Shown: positions 17,980-26,738 of the stretch, one piece after another
Position numbering within the stretch: position 1 is the first letter of the stretch
Layout: each line of letters opens with the position of its first letter
Source: an uncultured Acetatifactor sp.
Lineage (GTDB): Bacteria; Bacillota; Clostridia; Lachnospirales; Lachnospiraceae
NCBI GenBank assembly: GCA_910578185.1
Contig: CAJTPN010000002.1
Span: forward strand, 89,876-153,875
Length of the DNA stretch: 64,000 nt
Direction: 5' to 3'
Made by a program: the position numbers and the translations under genes
Notes under the pieces: model-generated
What the model was told of the DNA's origin: nothing
Databases searched by the model: none
Seen by the model: only the letters and a program-made list of their open reading frames with translations

Positions 17980-20637
17980 ATGAAACTACATCCATTGAGA
18001 ACGACGAAAGCATTTGGCTATACCACGTTTGGCTGTATGTGGAAGCAAGGGGAGTGTACTGAGGATACGGAATACGTATGCAGAACCAGCCAGGGAGAGA
18101 AAGTGATGCTGCAGTCCAGGATCACTGCCTATTGGCCCGACGGCAGCGTAAAGTGGACGGCTCATACGGCGGACGCAGCGCTTTTGGGAGAAGAAATAGA
18201 GGTACTGCCCTGTAAGGCGGCATTAGATTCCGGCGACAGCCAGGACAAAAAAACGGATTTTGAAGGAATGATTTGTGAGGAATCCGATGAAAGGATTATT
18301 CTGGAGGCGGGAATTATCAAGATTACCATTGCAAAAGACGGCAGACATTTGTTTACGGCTGCCCAGAGAGAAGACAAGCCTTATCTGTGCGACGGGGAGG
18401 CGGTGCTGGTGCTGGAAGAGCCGGTTGTGATTCAGGGAAACGCCGGAAAAATAGAGAAAAATTATGTGAGCCGTATTGATCGTGTATCTGTTGAGGAAAG
18501 CGGTAAGTTAAAGACAATTATTCGGTATGACGGCATTCATGTGAGCCGGTCAGGGGAGGAAAAGCTGCCTTTTATCATACGTATGGAAGCGGGATATAAT
18601 GATCCGAACTTGAAGTTTATTCATACCTTTTTGTATGACGGCGATGAAGATAAGGATTTCCTGAAAGGAATGGGAATTCGTTTTAAAACCCCTATGACAG
18701 GTGAATTGTATAACCGCCATGTGAAATTTATGGGGGATCACGGTGTGTTCCATGAGGCTCTGGTGCCGCTTATGGCCTGGAGGCCCAGAATACCGTTGGA
18801 GCTTTATACCTGTCAAATGGCGGAAGAAAAGTTGACGCTTACCGATGAGGAGAGAGCGCCGGTTTACAAAATGTTAGAGGATGTTCCCTTTTGGAGCGAG
18901 TATGATCTTTGCCAGGACAGTGTGAGTCATTTTGGCATCAGGAAAAAGCTGAGAGAAGATAACCTTTGTTACATAGACTGCCTTCATGGCGTTCGCACTG
19001 TGGGCGGGGGCGCCTTTGGCTCAGAATATGGCAGTGTGACCGTAGCAATCAGAGATTTCTGGGAAAAATACCCTTCAGGACTTACGTTTAAGGGGCTGGA
19101 AGGAGAGCTGGCGGAGTGTACCGCCTGGTTTTGGTCGCCCGGCGCGCCTGCCATGGATTTTAGACATTATGCCTCCAGGGGCTATAATCAGGTTTGTTAT
19201 GAGGGGTACGATTATAAGGGAGCCACGCCGGACGGTATTGCATGTACCAATGAATGTGCTATTACTTTTTCTAATCAATTGATTCCTACGGATGCGGAAG
19301 TGGAAGAATTTGCCGTTTTGATAAATGATCCTGCAATTTATGTGGGGACACCGGAATTTTATCACGATATGAAAGCGTTTGGTTACTGGTCGCTGCCCCT
19401 TAAGCCCCAAGAGGCCACGGAGACGGAGAAGTGGCTGGAAACGCAGCTGGAAAAAATATTTGCATTTTACAAAGGGGAGATTGAACAGAGGAACTGGTAC
19501 GGCATGTTTAACTATGGCGATGTGATGCATTCTTACGATTCCGTGCGCCATCAGTGGAAATATGACATCGGAGGTTATGCCTGGGATAACACGGAACTGG
19601 TGCCTACGTTGTGGCTGTGGCTGTATTTTATGCGAACCGGAAGGGAGGACGTTTACCGCGTGGCTGAGAAGCTTTCACGGCATGCTTCCGAAGTGGATGT
19701 CTATCATATGGGCAAGTATAAGGGGCTTGGCTCAAGGCATAATGTGCGCCATTGGGGGTGTCCTTGCAAAGAAGCCCGTATAGCCATGGCAGGGCATCAC
19801 AGATTTTTGTATTATCTAACAGGAGATAGACGCCTGGAAGATATTTTTGAGGAATTGAAAGATAATGAGATGAGCTTCCTCAACAAAGATCCTCTTGGAG
19901 ATTTCTATGACAAAAAGGATATGGTTTATCCCAGCCATGCAAGGAGCGGGCCGGACTGGTCTTCACTCTGTTCCAATTGGATGACCAGATGGGAGCGATT
20001 TGACGACAAAAAATACAGGGATAAGATTATGACGGGTGTGGAAGATATCAAAAAGACACCGTTAAAGCTGGTGTCGGGTCCTGATTTTGAGTTTGATCCT
20101 GCCACCTGCCATTTGCGTTATATTGGTGAGCGCGTATCGGGTTCTTGTCATTTGCAGATATGCATGGGGGCGCCGCAGATATGGACCGAGCTTGGAGATC
20201 TGCTTGGAGATGAGGAGTGGAAGCAAATGGTTGCCCATTTGGGCAGGGTTTATTTCATGACCGGAAAGGAAAGGCATCAAGTTACGAACGGTCTCATCGG
20301 CAGGAGGCAGTTTTCCTATCCGATTATGGCCACAGGATTGGGCGCGTATGGGGCCGCTTACTTTCAGGATCAGGAATTGGCGCTGCGTGTCTGGAAAGAA
20401 TTGCTGGGGGCCGTTATAAGTAAGGAAAATCGAAGCGGATTTGAACCCAAATGGATTGCGGATCAGGGGAATCAGGAAAATTTGAGAGAGATTTCCTGGA
20501 TCAGCACAAACTTTGTGGCACAATTCTGTCTGAATGTAATCATGGCGCTGAATTTTATCAGGGACAGTATACCAAAGACCATGGAAGAGGCGCTGGCGTT
20601 GGTGGGAGAAGAGGAAGATCGTCTGCACAAGGCCTGA
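17980..20637 (+). CDS. Exo-rhamnogalacturonan lyase-like protein (YetA/PL26 family)
   Basis: An 885-residue protein resembling B. subtilis YetA and the PcRGLX fold of polysaccharide lyase family 26. The N-terminal RIFT-barrel-like region contains SRITAYWPDGSVKWTAH, a recognisable family signature; a beta-rich centre and a C-terminal alpha/alpha-toroid (about 520-885) follow. PL26 enzymes cleave rhamnogalacturonan I from one end by beta-elimination, releasing unsaturated GalA-Rha. No signal peptide, so substrate is probably imported oligosaccharide. ATG 17980 has AAGGAGG 5 nt upstream; an earlier in-frame start at 17938 lacks one. The GH88 gene two places on would act on its unsaturated product. 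Confidence 0.8.
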   Translation: MKLHPLRTTKAFGYTTFGCMWKQGECTEDTEYVCRTSQGEKVMLQSRITAYWPDGSVKWTAHTADAALLGEEIEVLPCKAALDSGDSQDKKTDFEGMICEESDERIILEAGIIKITIAKDGRHLFTAAQREDKPYLCDGEAVLVLEEPVVIQGNAGKIEKNYVSRIDRVSVEESGKLKTIIRYDGIHVSRSGEEKLPFIIRMEAGYNDPNLKFIHTFLYDGDEDKDFLKGMGIRFKTPMTGELYNRHVKFMGDHGVFHEALVPLMAWRPRIPLELYTCQMAEEKLTLTDEERAPVYKMLEDVPFWSEYDLCQDSVSHFGIRKKLREDNLCYIDCLHGVRTVGGGAFGSEYGSVTVAIRDFWEKYPSGLTFKGLEGELAECTAWFWSPGAPAMDFRHYASRGYNQVCYEGYDYKGATPDGIACTNECAITFSNQLIPTDAEVEEFAVLINDPAIYVGTPEFYHDMKAFGYWSLPLKPQEATETEKWLETQLEKIFAFYKGEIEQRNWYGMFNYGDVMHSYDSVRHQWKYDIGGYAWDNTELVPTLWLWLYFMRTGREDVYRVAEKLSRHASEVDVYHMGKYKGLGSRHNVRHWGCPCKEARIAMAGHHRFLYYLTGDRRLEDIFEELKDNEMSFLNKDPLGDFYDKKDMVYPSHARSGPDWSSLCSNWMTRWERFDDKKYRDKIMTGVEDIKKTPLKLVSGPDFEFDPATCHLRYIGERVSGSCHLQICMGAPQIWTELGDLLGDEEWKQMVAHLGRVYFMTGKERHQVTNGLIGRRQFSYPIMATGLGAYGAAYFQDQELALRVWKELLGAVISKENRSGFEPKWIADQGNQENLREISWISTNFVAQFCLNVIMALNFIRDSIPKTMEEALALVGEEEDRLHKA

Positions 20638-20660
20638 GAAGGTTGAACTTTCTTCCTGAT

Positions 20661-21617
20661 ATGGGGGTTGAAGTGGAGAGAAGGAACTGGAATAAAGAAA
20701 ATTTAAGAGGCGGACTGTATGGATTGTTGGTGGGAGATGCACTTGGCGTCCCATATGAATTTCACTTGTCGGCAGAAATACCAGATTATGAAAAAATTGA
20801 AATGACGCCCCCGCTGGGTTTTGTTCGGGCCCATGGCAGTGTGGCGCCGGGGACATGGTCGGATGACGGCGCCCAGGCGCTTTGTCTGTTAGACAGTCTG
20901 GTTTCCTGCGGCAGGTTTTGTCTGGAGGATTTCTCGGATAAACTGTTGGAATGGTATCAAAACGGCAGGTGGGCTGTGGAGGGAAATGTTTTCGATGTGG
21001 GGATACAGACAGGGGAAGCGCTGTGTGCATATGCAGCCGGCAAAAGTCCGGAGGAATGCGGAATGCTGCGGCCAAACGGCAAGGGAAACGGCGCGTTGAT
21101 GAGAACCCTTCCACTGGCGCTTTGGCATCGGGGATCGGATGAGGAACTAGTGACGGATGCCCACAGCCAATGTCTGATTACCCATGGAAATAGAAGCAAT
21201 CAGGTCTGCTGCGCCCTATACTGCATGACGGCACGTTATCTGCTTTCAGGGATGGATTTCACACAGGCTTCCTGTCATGGAGTAAAAACGCTGCGGGAAC
21301 TTTACCGTAAAATGCCGGAATATGAGCAGGAGCTGGAGTGGGGCGTGCGGCCGGAGGAACCCTGGGAGGGCCAGGGATCGGGATATGTGGTGGACTGCCT
21401 GCGCAGTGCGTTTATGATCATGGGACGGGCGTCTGGCTATGAAGATGCCGTAAAACAGGCTGTACTGCTTGGGGACGACACGGATACCACAGCATGCGTC
21501 ACAGGTGGACTTGCAGGGATTTTATATGGATTTGGAGACATTCCGGTCCGCTGGTATCAGGCGCTTAGAGCCAGGGAGGATGTCGAGGCACTGTTGCAGG
21601 CCGCAGAAAGATCTTGA
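20661..21617 (+). CDS. ADP-ribosylglycohydrolase family protein
   Basis: A 318-residue all-helical DraG/ARH-type protein. Both two-metal motifs are present: SDDGAQAL after GTW near residue 55, and LGDDTDTTACVTGGLAG near the C-terminus; GLLVGDALGVPYEF and GNGALMRTLPLALWH are also family signatures. Canonical members remove ADP-ribose from proteins or small molecules, but this one sits inside a pectin-type CAZyme cluster, so a different glycosidic substrate is possible (inference). The start is uncertain: ATG 20661 is the first sensible codon after the lyase stop, but no strong ribosome site precedes it; GTG 20673 is an alternative. Cotranscribed with its neighbours. Confidence 0.85.
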   Translation: MGVEVERRNWNKENLRGGLYGLLVGDALGVPYEFHLSAEIPDYEKIEMTPPLGFVRAHGSVAPGTWSDDGAQALCLLDSLVSCGRFCLEDFSDKLLEWYQNGRWAVEGNVFDVGIQTGEALCAYAAGKSPEECGMLRPNGKGNGALMRTLPLALWHRGSDEELVTDAHSQCLITHGNRSNQVCCALYCMTARYLLSGMDFTQASCHGVKTLRELYRKMPEYEQELEWGVRPEEPWEGQGSGYVVDCLRSAFMIMGRASGYEDAVKQAVLLGDDTDTTACVTGGLAGILYGFGDIPVRWYQALRAREDVEALLQAAERS

Positions 21618-21734
21618 GGACTGCTTGGAGCGGTCAGACTTTTAAAACAGTTCCAAAGGGGATTGCCATTTAGGGGGCAGAGCAGGAGCTGGAACAAATG
21701 CCGTCAAGCGAAAACTTGAATGAGGAGACAACGT

Positions 21735-22868
21735 ATGAGATATGAAATTGGTGAAAGTGAGTTAAAATGGGCCCGGGAGATTTTCGACCTGATAGAAAGA
21801 AAAATATCCGCAGAATGCGACCGGATTGGTTCCCAAATGCCCTATATTCCTGTGGAAGGCCATTATCATGATATGGGAGAGGAACATTTGACCTGGTGGA
21901 CCAACAGCTTCTGGGCGGGAATGTTGTGGCAGATGTATCATGCGACCGGGGAAGCAAAATATGCGGACAGCGCCATTGGCCTGGAAAAGCGCCTGGATAA
22001 AGCATTGGAAGATTACAGGCATCTGGATCATGACCTTGGTTTTATGTGGCTTCATACGGCAGTAGCCCACTTTAGATTGATGAAGGATGAGAATGCACAG
22101 AAAAGAGGACTTCATGCAGCGGCGATTCTGGCAAGCCGTTTCCAGCCTGCGGGAAATTATTTCCGGGCATGGAATACACAGGGGGAAAGCGTTGCCATTG
22201 TGGACTGTCTGATGAATCTTCCGCTGCTCTATTGGGGCAGCGAGACAAGCGGAATCGCAGCCTGGAAGCAGCTGGCCATGGCCCATGCGGATATGGCGTT
22301 GGAGAATATCTTAAGGCCGGACGGCTCCAGTAATCATATTGTGGAATTTGATCAGGAGACAGGACAGATTCTTGGAAAGCCCGGCGGGCAGGGATATGGG
22401 GAGGGCTCCTCCTGGACCAGAGGACTTGCGTGGGCGATTTACGGCATGGGACTTTCTTATCGTCATACGGGTAAACAAGAATATCTGGATGCGGCAAAAC
22501 GCACAGCCCATTATTTTATTGCCAATGCTGCTGCGGATGATTACCAGGTGGTCATCGATTTTCGTGCCCCCAGGGAACCTGTCTATTATGACAATACGGC
22601 GGCTGTCTGTGCGGCCTGTGGCCTGCTGGAGTTATCAGAGCATGTGGGTGAATATGAGAAGCGGTTATATATTGCGCCTGCCCTGAAACTGCTGCACAGG
22701 ATCACAGAGCGCTTCTGTAACTGGAATTTGGAAGAAGATGGTATTACCACATCGGGATCCGCCAGATACCACAGAGCAGAGGACAGAGAAGTCCCCATTA
22801 TTTACGGCGATTATTTTCTGATGGAAGCCATATTGCGTTTGCTGGATAGGGATTTTATGATATGGTAG
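21735..22868 (+). CDS. Unsaturated glucuronyl hydrolase (GH88)
   Basis: A 377-residue alpha/alpha-barrel enzyme that hydrates the C4-C5 double bond of unsaturated uronic acids at non-reducing ends, splitting off the uronate. DHDLGF (Asp98, Asp100) and VDCLMNLPLLYW (Asp157) hold the catalytic aspartates known from Bacillus UGL; GSSWTRGLAWAIYG and IIYGDYFLMEAILRL are further family signatures. ATG 21735 has GAGGAGA 6 nt upstream; ATG 21720 is an alternative lacking a good site. No signal peptide. It would process products of the upstream lyase. GH88 and GH105 overlap in fold; the DHDLGF motif favours GH88. Confidence 0.88.
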   Translation: MRYEIGESELKWAREIFDLIERKISAECDRIGSQMPYIPVEGHYHDMGEEHLTWWTNSFWAGMLWQMYHATGEAKYADSAIGLEKRLDKALEDYRHLDHDLGFMWLHTAVAHFRLMKDENAQKRGLHAAAILASRFQPAGNYFRAWNTQGESVAIVDCLMNLPLLYWGSETSGIAAWKQLAMAHADMALENILRPDGSSNHIVEFDQETGQILGKPGGQGYGEGSSWTRGLAWAIYGMGLSYRHTGKQEYLDAAKRTAHYFIANAAADDYQVVIDFRAPREPVYYDNTAAVCAACGLLELSEHVGEYEKRLYIAPALKLLHRITERFCNWNLEEDGITTSGSARYHRAEDREVPIIYGDYFLMEAILRLLDRDFMIW

Positions 22869-22879
22869 AAAGACGGATA

Positions 22880-22909
22880 TTGACATTGCTCCGTTTCCTC
22901 TGCTATACT
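22880..22909 (+). promoter_or_regulatory. Promoter of the PTPS-related membrane protein/hydrogenase operon
   Basis: TTGACA (22880-22885), 18-nt spacer, TATACT (22904-22909) with TGC before the -10 (extended -10). It lies just after the GH88 stop and starts a new transcription unit about 80 nt before the next gene. Confidence 0.75.
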
Positions 22910-22995
22910 GTGGAAGTCCTGAAGCTTGGCTTCGTCCTGCCGTCAGGGCGGGAAGACGGATAAGATGGCCGTATGGCCGGAAGAACAAGGAGGAT

Positions 22996-25185
22996 ATGGC
23001 AGTGGATAAAAAGAAAAGATTGGAACATGTCTGCTGGGGGCCTTCCGTATTTTTGCTTGTTCTGGGTATTTGTTTGTGGTTTCATCCCATGGCGTACAGT
23101 AAGACCTATGTAGGTGGCTTTCCCTATGCCCAGTATGCCTTTTTACAGGCAGGCGATTATGTGCTGGAGATCACATATACGGATGTGCCGGCAAACGGTC
23201 GGGTGATTGTGTCGTCCCAGGCGCTTGTGGATGAACAGAACAGACAGGGGGTTGTTTTTGCGGAGGCAGAATTCCCCGAAGAAGAAGGAAACATGTCGGT
23301 TTCGTTTCATCTGGAGGAGGGGACGGAATCTGTAATGGTTTCCTCAGATGTGGGAGAGGGAGCCGCCGTATTTGATCAGATTACATTGCAAAGCGTTGGC
23401 CTGTTAGACCGAGATAACTATTTTCTGGGCGGCGTTTTCATTCTGTTGGCGGTGATATTGTTTTTCTGTGGGCAGAAGCTTTTATGCGCAGGATCTCGGA
23501 TACCGCTTCTTTTGCTGGGGATTGGAATAGCGGCATCGTGGCCCTTAATGAATGATTCCCTGAAATGGGGGCATGATATCTCATTTCATCTGGCGCGGAT
23601 AGAAGGGCTGTATCAGGGGATGAAAGCGGGTGCTTTTCCCGTGAGAATTAATCCGATTCAACTGGAAGGTTTCGGATATTTAAGCGCCGCCATGTATCCA
23701 CAGCTGTTTTTGTATCCGGTGGCAATGCTGCGCTTCTTTGGGGTATCTGCCATGCTCTGCTATAAGATTCTGTTATTTTGTATCAGTATCGCCACGGCGT
23801 ATTTAAGCTTTTATTCCGTTAAGGGTATTACAAAGTCCGAAAAAACAGGATTATTGGCCGCAGTTTTGTACACGTTTGCCACATACCGACTGAATGATCT
23901 CTATACCCGTGCCGCCGTGGGGGAAGCCTTGGCTATGGTGTTCTTCCCGCTGATTGCATGGGGGATTTATGAGGTGCTTTGGGGAGAATGGAAACGCTGG
24001 TATCTTCTGGCGCTTGGAATGACGGGAGTCCTGCAGAGCCATATTCTTTCTACAGAGATGTGTCTTTTTTTCCTGATTTTGGTATGCCTGTTCCGGCTGT
24101 TTGCAGGAGAGAAAACAGGATTGTTAAAACGTATTGTGGGCGGTTTGCTGGCAGCGGGCATGGTGGTGGTTTGGAATATCGGTCTTTGGCTGCCGATTCT
24201 GTTTTACAGCGGGGAGGGTCTGCAGGTCTATGGCAGCAATAACGATCTGTCTCTGTCAACGGCGTATTTTTCCCAGATGTTTACATTTTTTTCCGAGGCA
24301 ATAGGGCCCAATAAAGTATCCGGCTATACCCAGGGAGAAATGCCCCTTTCCGTTGGAGGTATCTTTTTAGTGTGCAGCGCACTGTTGATTGCAGCATTGC
24401 ATGGCAGAAAAAAGGCTGAATTTTCTCCAGCGGAAAAAGCAGGATATTTTAGCCTGTGGATGGGGGGCTTGGCGCTTGTATTATCTTCTTTTGTATTCCC
24501 GTGGCAGCAACTGCAGAAAATAGAAGTGCTGAATCAAATGATAACGCCTGTGGAATTTGTATGGCGATTCCTGGCAATAGCAAGTTTTTTGCTGTGTCTG
24601 TCGGGAAGTGTTGGAATCACGGCTTTTCAGGAACGTATGGGAAATGTGAAGTGGCCCGTACCGGTGGTGGTTGCCATATTATTGTGCAGCACAGCATATT
24701 ATTTTGACAGGATTTCCTATACGGTTGAGGATATGGCGGATAAGATGGCCATAGCCGGAATTGACGATTCCAGCACTTCGGAATATTTGTATGAGGAATC
24801 TGATCTGAGCGATTTTCATCGGGAGGACGCAACCATACGATGCAGTAATGGCAGCCAGGTGGCATATACGGATTACCATAAAAGAGGCACATCTGTTTCT
24901 GTATGCGTTTTGCCGGGAAAGGTGGAAGCGGGCGCTAAATTAATTTTTCCCCTTTATGGATATACGGGGTATGGGGTGTGGGTGAACGGCAATCAGGTGG
25001 ATTGGGAGCGGCTTGATTCCAGGGTTGCATGCGATCTGCCCTTGGTGAAGTCGGTGATTGAAATCCGATATCTGGGGCCTTCGGCTTTTGCCGTGGCGGA
25101 TGTGATTGGATGGATCGGGGTGGTAGGAAGTATCGCTTTTGTTGTGGTGAGAAAAGTTTATGGCAGGAAGGGCAGATCGTTATGA
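22996..25185 (+). CDS. Polytopic membrane protein, PTPS-related (GT-C-like)
   Basis: A 729-residue protein with one N-terminal membrane helix, an external beta-rich segment (about 35-135), around ten further membrane helices (about 140-570) and an external C-terminal domain closed by a last helix (about 698-720). The motif GHDISFHLARIEGL and the AAMYPQLFLYP/ TYRLNDLYTRAAVGEALA segments fit the 6-pyruvoyl-tetrahydropterin-synthase-related membrane family, which resembles GT-C glycosyltransferases; despite the name it is not a PTPS. Role likely in glycosylation or cell-envelope assembly (inference). GGAGG precedes the start. Its stop overlaps the hydrogenase start by 4 bp (ATGA). Confidence 0.75.
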   Translation: MAVDKKKRLEHVCWGPSVFLLVLGICLWFHPMAYSKTYVGGFPYAQYAFLQAGDYVLEITYTDVPANGRVIVSSQALVDEQNRQGVVFAEAEFPEEEGNMSVSFHLEEGTESVMVSSDVGEGAAVFDQITLQSVGLLDRDNYFLGGVFILLAVILFFCGQKLLCAGSRIPLLLLGIGIAASWPLMNDSLKWGHDISFHLARIEGLYQGMKAGAFPVRINPIQLEGFGYLSAAMYPQLFLYPVAMLRFFGVSAMLCYKILLFCISIATAYLSFYSVKGITKSEKTGLLAAVLYTFATYRLNDLYTRAAVGEALAMVFFPLIAWGIYEVLWGEWKRWYLLALGMTGVLQSHILSTEMCLFFLILVCLFRLFAGEKTGLLKRIVGGLLAAGMVVVWNIGLWLPILFYSGEGLQVYGSNNDLSLSTAYFSQMFTFFSEAIGPNKVSGYTQGEMPLSVGGIFLVCSALLIAALHGRKKAEFSPAEKAGYFSLWMGGLALVLSSFVFPWQQLQKIEVLNQMITPVEFVWRFLAIASFLLCLSGSVGITAFQERMGNVKWPVPVVVAILLCSTAYYFDRISYTVEDMADKMAIAGIDDSSTSEYLYEESDLSDFHREDATIRCSNGSQVAYTDYHKRGTSVSVCVLPGKVEAGAKLIFPLYGYTGYGVWVNGNQVDWERLDSRVACDLPLVKSVIEIRYLGPSAFAVADVIGWIGVVGSIAFVVVRKVYGRKGRSL

Positions 25186-26702
25186 GCAGTATGAGAGGGA
25201 TTGATACACCGGTCAGGCAGCGCAGGAGAAGAGTGTTTAAGGAGGTTGCGGATCTGGCGTATCATTCGTCAAACTTAAAGGATGATATGGAGGCGCTGCC
25301 GTATCAGATTGTGGACTATGAAGAGCCATTGTATTGGGAGAGTGTTTATCGGGACCGTGCCATTATACGGGAGCGCATCCGTCTTGCCATGGGCATGAGT
25401 CTGCGGCCCGAGAACCGGGAACATCCGGGGCATTTGACCCAAGGGCTTGAGGAGAGTAATATAGACGAGAAATATTATGAGCCGCCTCTGATGCAGGTGA
25501 TCCCTTCCGCGTGCAACGCCTGTCCCGAAAACCGCTATGAGGTTACCAGCTCCTGTATGGGATGTGTGGCGCATCCCTGTCAAAGCGTATGTCCTAAGGG
25601 TGCAATCTCCATGGTGAACGGCAAGTCTGTGATCGACCAGGATAAGTGTATACAATGCGGAAAGTGCAGGGATGTGTGTCCTTACGATGCAATCTGCCAT
25701 AAACATCGTCCGTGCAAATCAGTTTGCGGCGTCAACGCCATTAAATCGGACCGGTTTGGGAGAGCTACTATTGACAGCGAGATATGTGTTTCCTGTGGAC
25801 AATGTATGGTCAGCTGTCCCTTTGGCGCAATCGCGGATAAGTCTCAGATATTTCAACTGATTCGGGCCATGCAGTCCGGGCGTAGAATCATTGCACAGGT
25901 GGCGCCTGCCTTTGTGGGACAGTTCGGCCCTAAGGTGACGCCGGATAGGTTTAAGGCAGCGCTTAAGGAGTTGGGATTTGAGGAGATATATGAGACGGCA
26001 CTGGGAGCGGATATGGGATGTATGGCGGAAGCGGAGCATTATGTGAAGGAGGTAGCCTCCGGAAATCAGTCCTTTGCGCTGACTTCCTGCTGTCCGTCGT
26101 GGATTATGATGGCAAAGAATCTGTTCCCGGAAACCATTGATAAAATCAGCAATGAATTGACGCCTATGGTGGCAACCGCCAGGATGATAAAAAAGAAGCA
26201 TCCGGATGCGTCGGTGGTTTTTATCGGCCCATGTGCCTCCAAAAAGTTGGAGGCAAGCAGGAAAACAGTGAGATCGGACGTGGATTTTGTCATTACCTTT
26301 GAAGAATTGACGGGAATGTTTGAGGCAAAGGGTATATTTCTGGAAGAGATCGAAGCCATGGATGCCATGCAGGACGCCACTGGCGCAGGCCGGGGATACG
26401 GGGTGGCAGGCGGTGTGGCCAGCGCCATTGAAGACTGTATAAGAACCTATTATCCCGGCACGGAAATGAAGATAGAGCATGCGGAAGGGCTGGCGGAGTG
26501 CAGGAAAATGTTGTTGCTGGCAAAGGCCGGCAAGAAAGAGGGTTGTCTGATAGAGGGAATGGCCTGTCCGGGGGGATGTGTTGCCGGTGCAGGCACGAAT
26601 ATTGCGGTGGCCCAGGCGGTAAAGGAAGTGGCCAAGTTTAAGGAAGCGGCTTTGAGATCGGTTCCGAAGGCAAATGACTGCGGCTGTTGCGATATTTCGT
26701 GA
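25182..26702 (+). CDS. [FeFe] hydrogenase, Group B-like
   Basis: A 506-residue iron-sulfur protein. N-terminal cysteine-rich part (from Cys111) carries several 4Fe-4S motifs, including CIQCGKCRDVCP and CVSCGQCMVSCP. The H-cluster motifs are L1 TSCCPSW (301-307), L2 GPCASKK (Cys351) and L3 EGMACPGGC (458-466), the set typical of Group B enzymes (TSCCP rather than TSCxP with methionine variants). It would reduce protons or oxidise H2, with ferredoxin as likely partner; the true physiological role of Group B is unsettled. No hydE, hydF or hydG maturation gene is in the window. Start at 25182 overlaps the upstream stop; ATG 25191 is a possible alternative. Confidence 0.9.
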   Translation: MSSMRGIDTPVRQRRRRVFKEVADLAYHSSNLKDDMEALPYQIVDYEEPLYWESVYRDRAIIRERIRLAMGMSLRPENREHPGHLTQGLEESNIDEKYYEPPLMQVIPSACNACPENRYEVTSSCMGCVAHPCQSVCPKGAISMVNGKSVIDQDKCIQCGKCRDVCPYDAICHKHRPCKSVCGVNAIKSDRFGRATIDSEICVSCGQCMVSCPFGAIADKSQIFQLIRAMQSGRRIIAQVAPAFVGQFGPKVTPDRFKAALKELGFEEIYETALGADMGCMAEAEHYVKEVASGNQSFALTSCCPSWIMMAKNLFPETIDKISNELTPMVATARMIKKKHPDASVVFIGPCASKKLEASRKTVRSDVDFVITFEELTGMFEAKGIFLEEIEAMDAMQDATGAGRGYGVAGGVASAIEDCIRTYYPGTEMKIEHAEGLAECRKMLLLAKAGKKEGCLIEGMACPGGCVAGAGTNIAVAQAVKEVAKFKEAALRSVPKANDCGCCDIS

Positions 26703-26738
26703 TATTGCAGTGGTTGAAAGGTATATATAAGGAGTTTT

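Noticed and set aside
20062..21114. A 350-codon minus-strand frame opposite the lyase and ADP-ribosylglycohydrolase genes
   Set aside because: Low-quality composition and complete overlap with clear + strand families.
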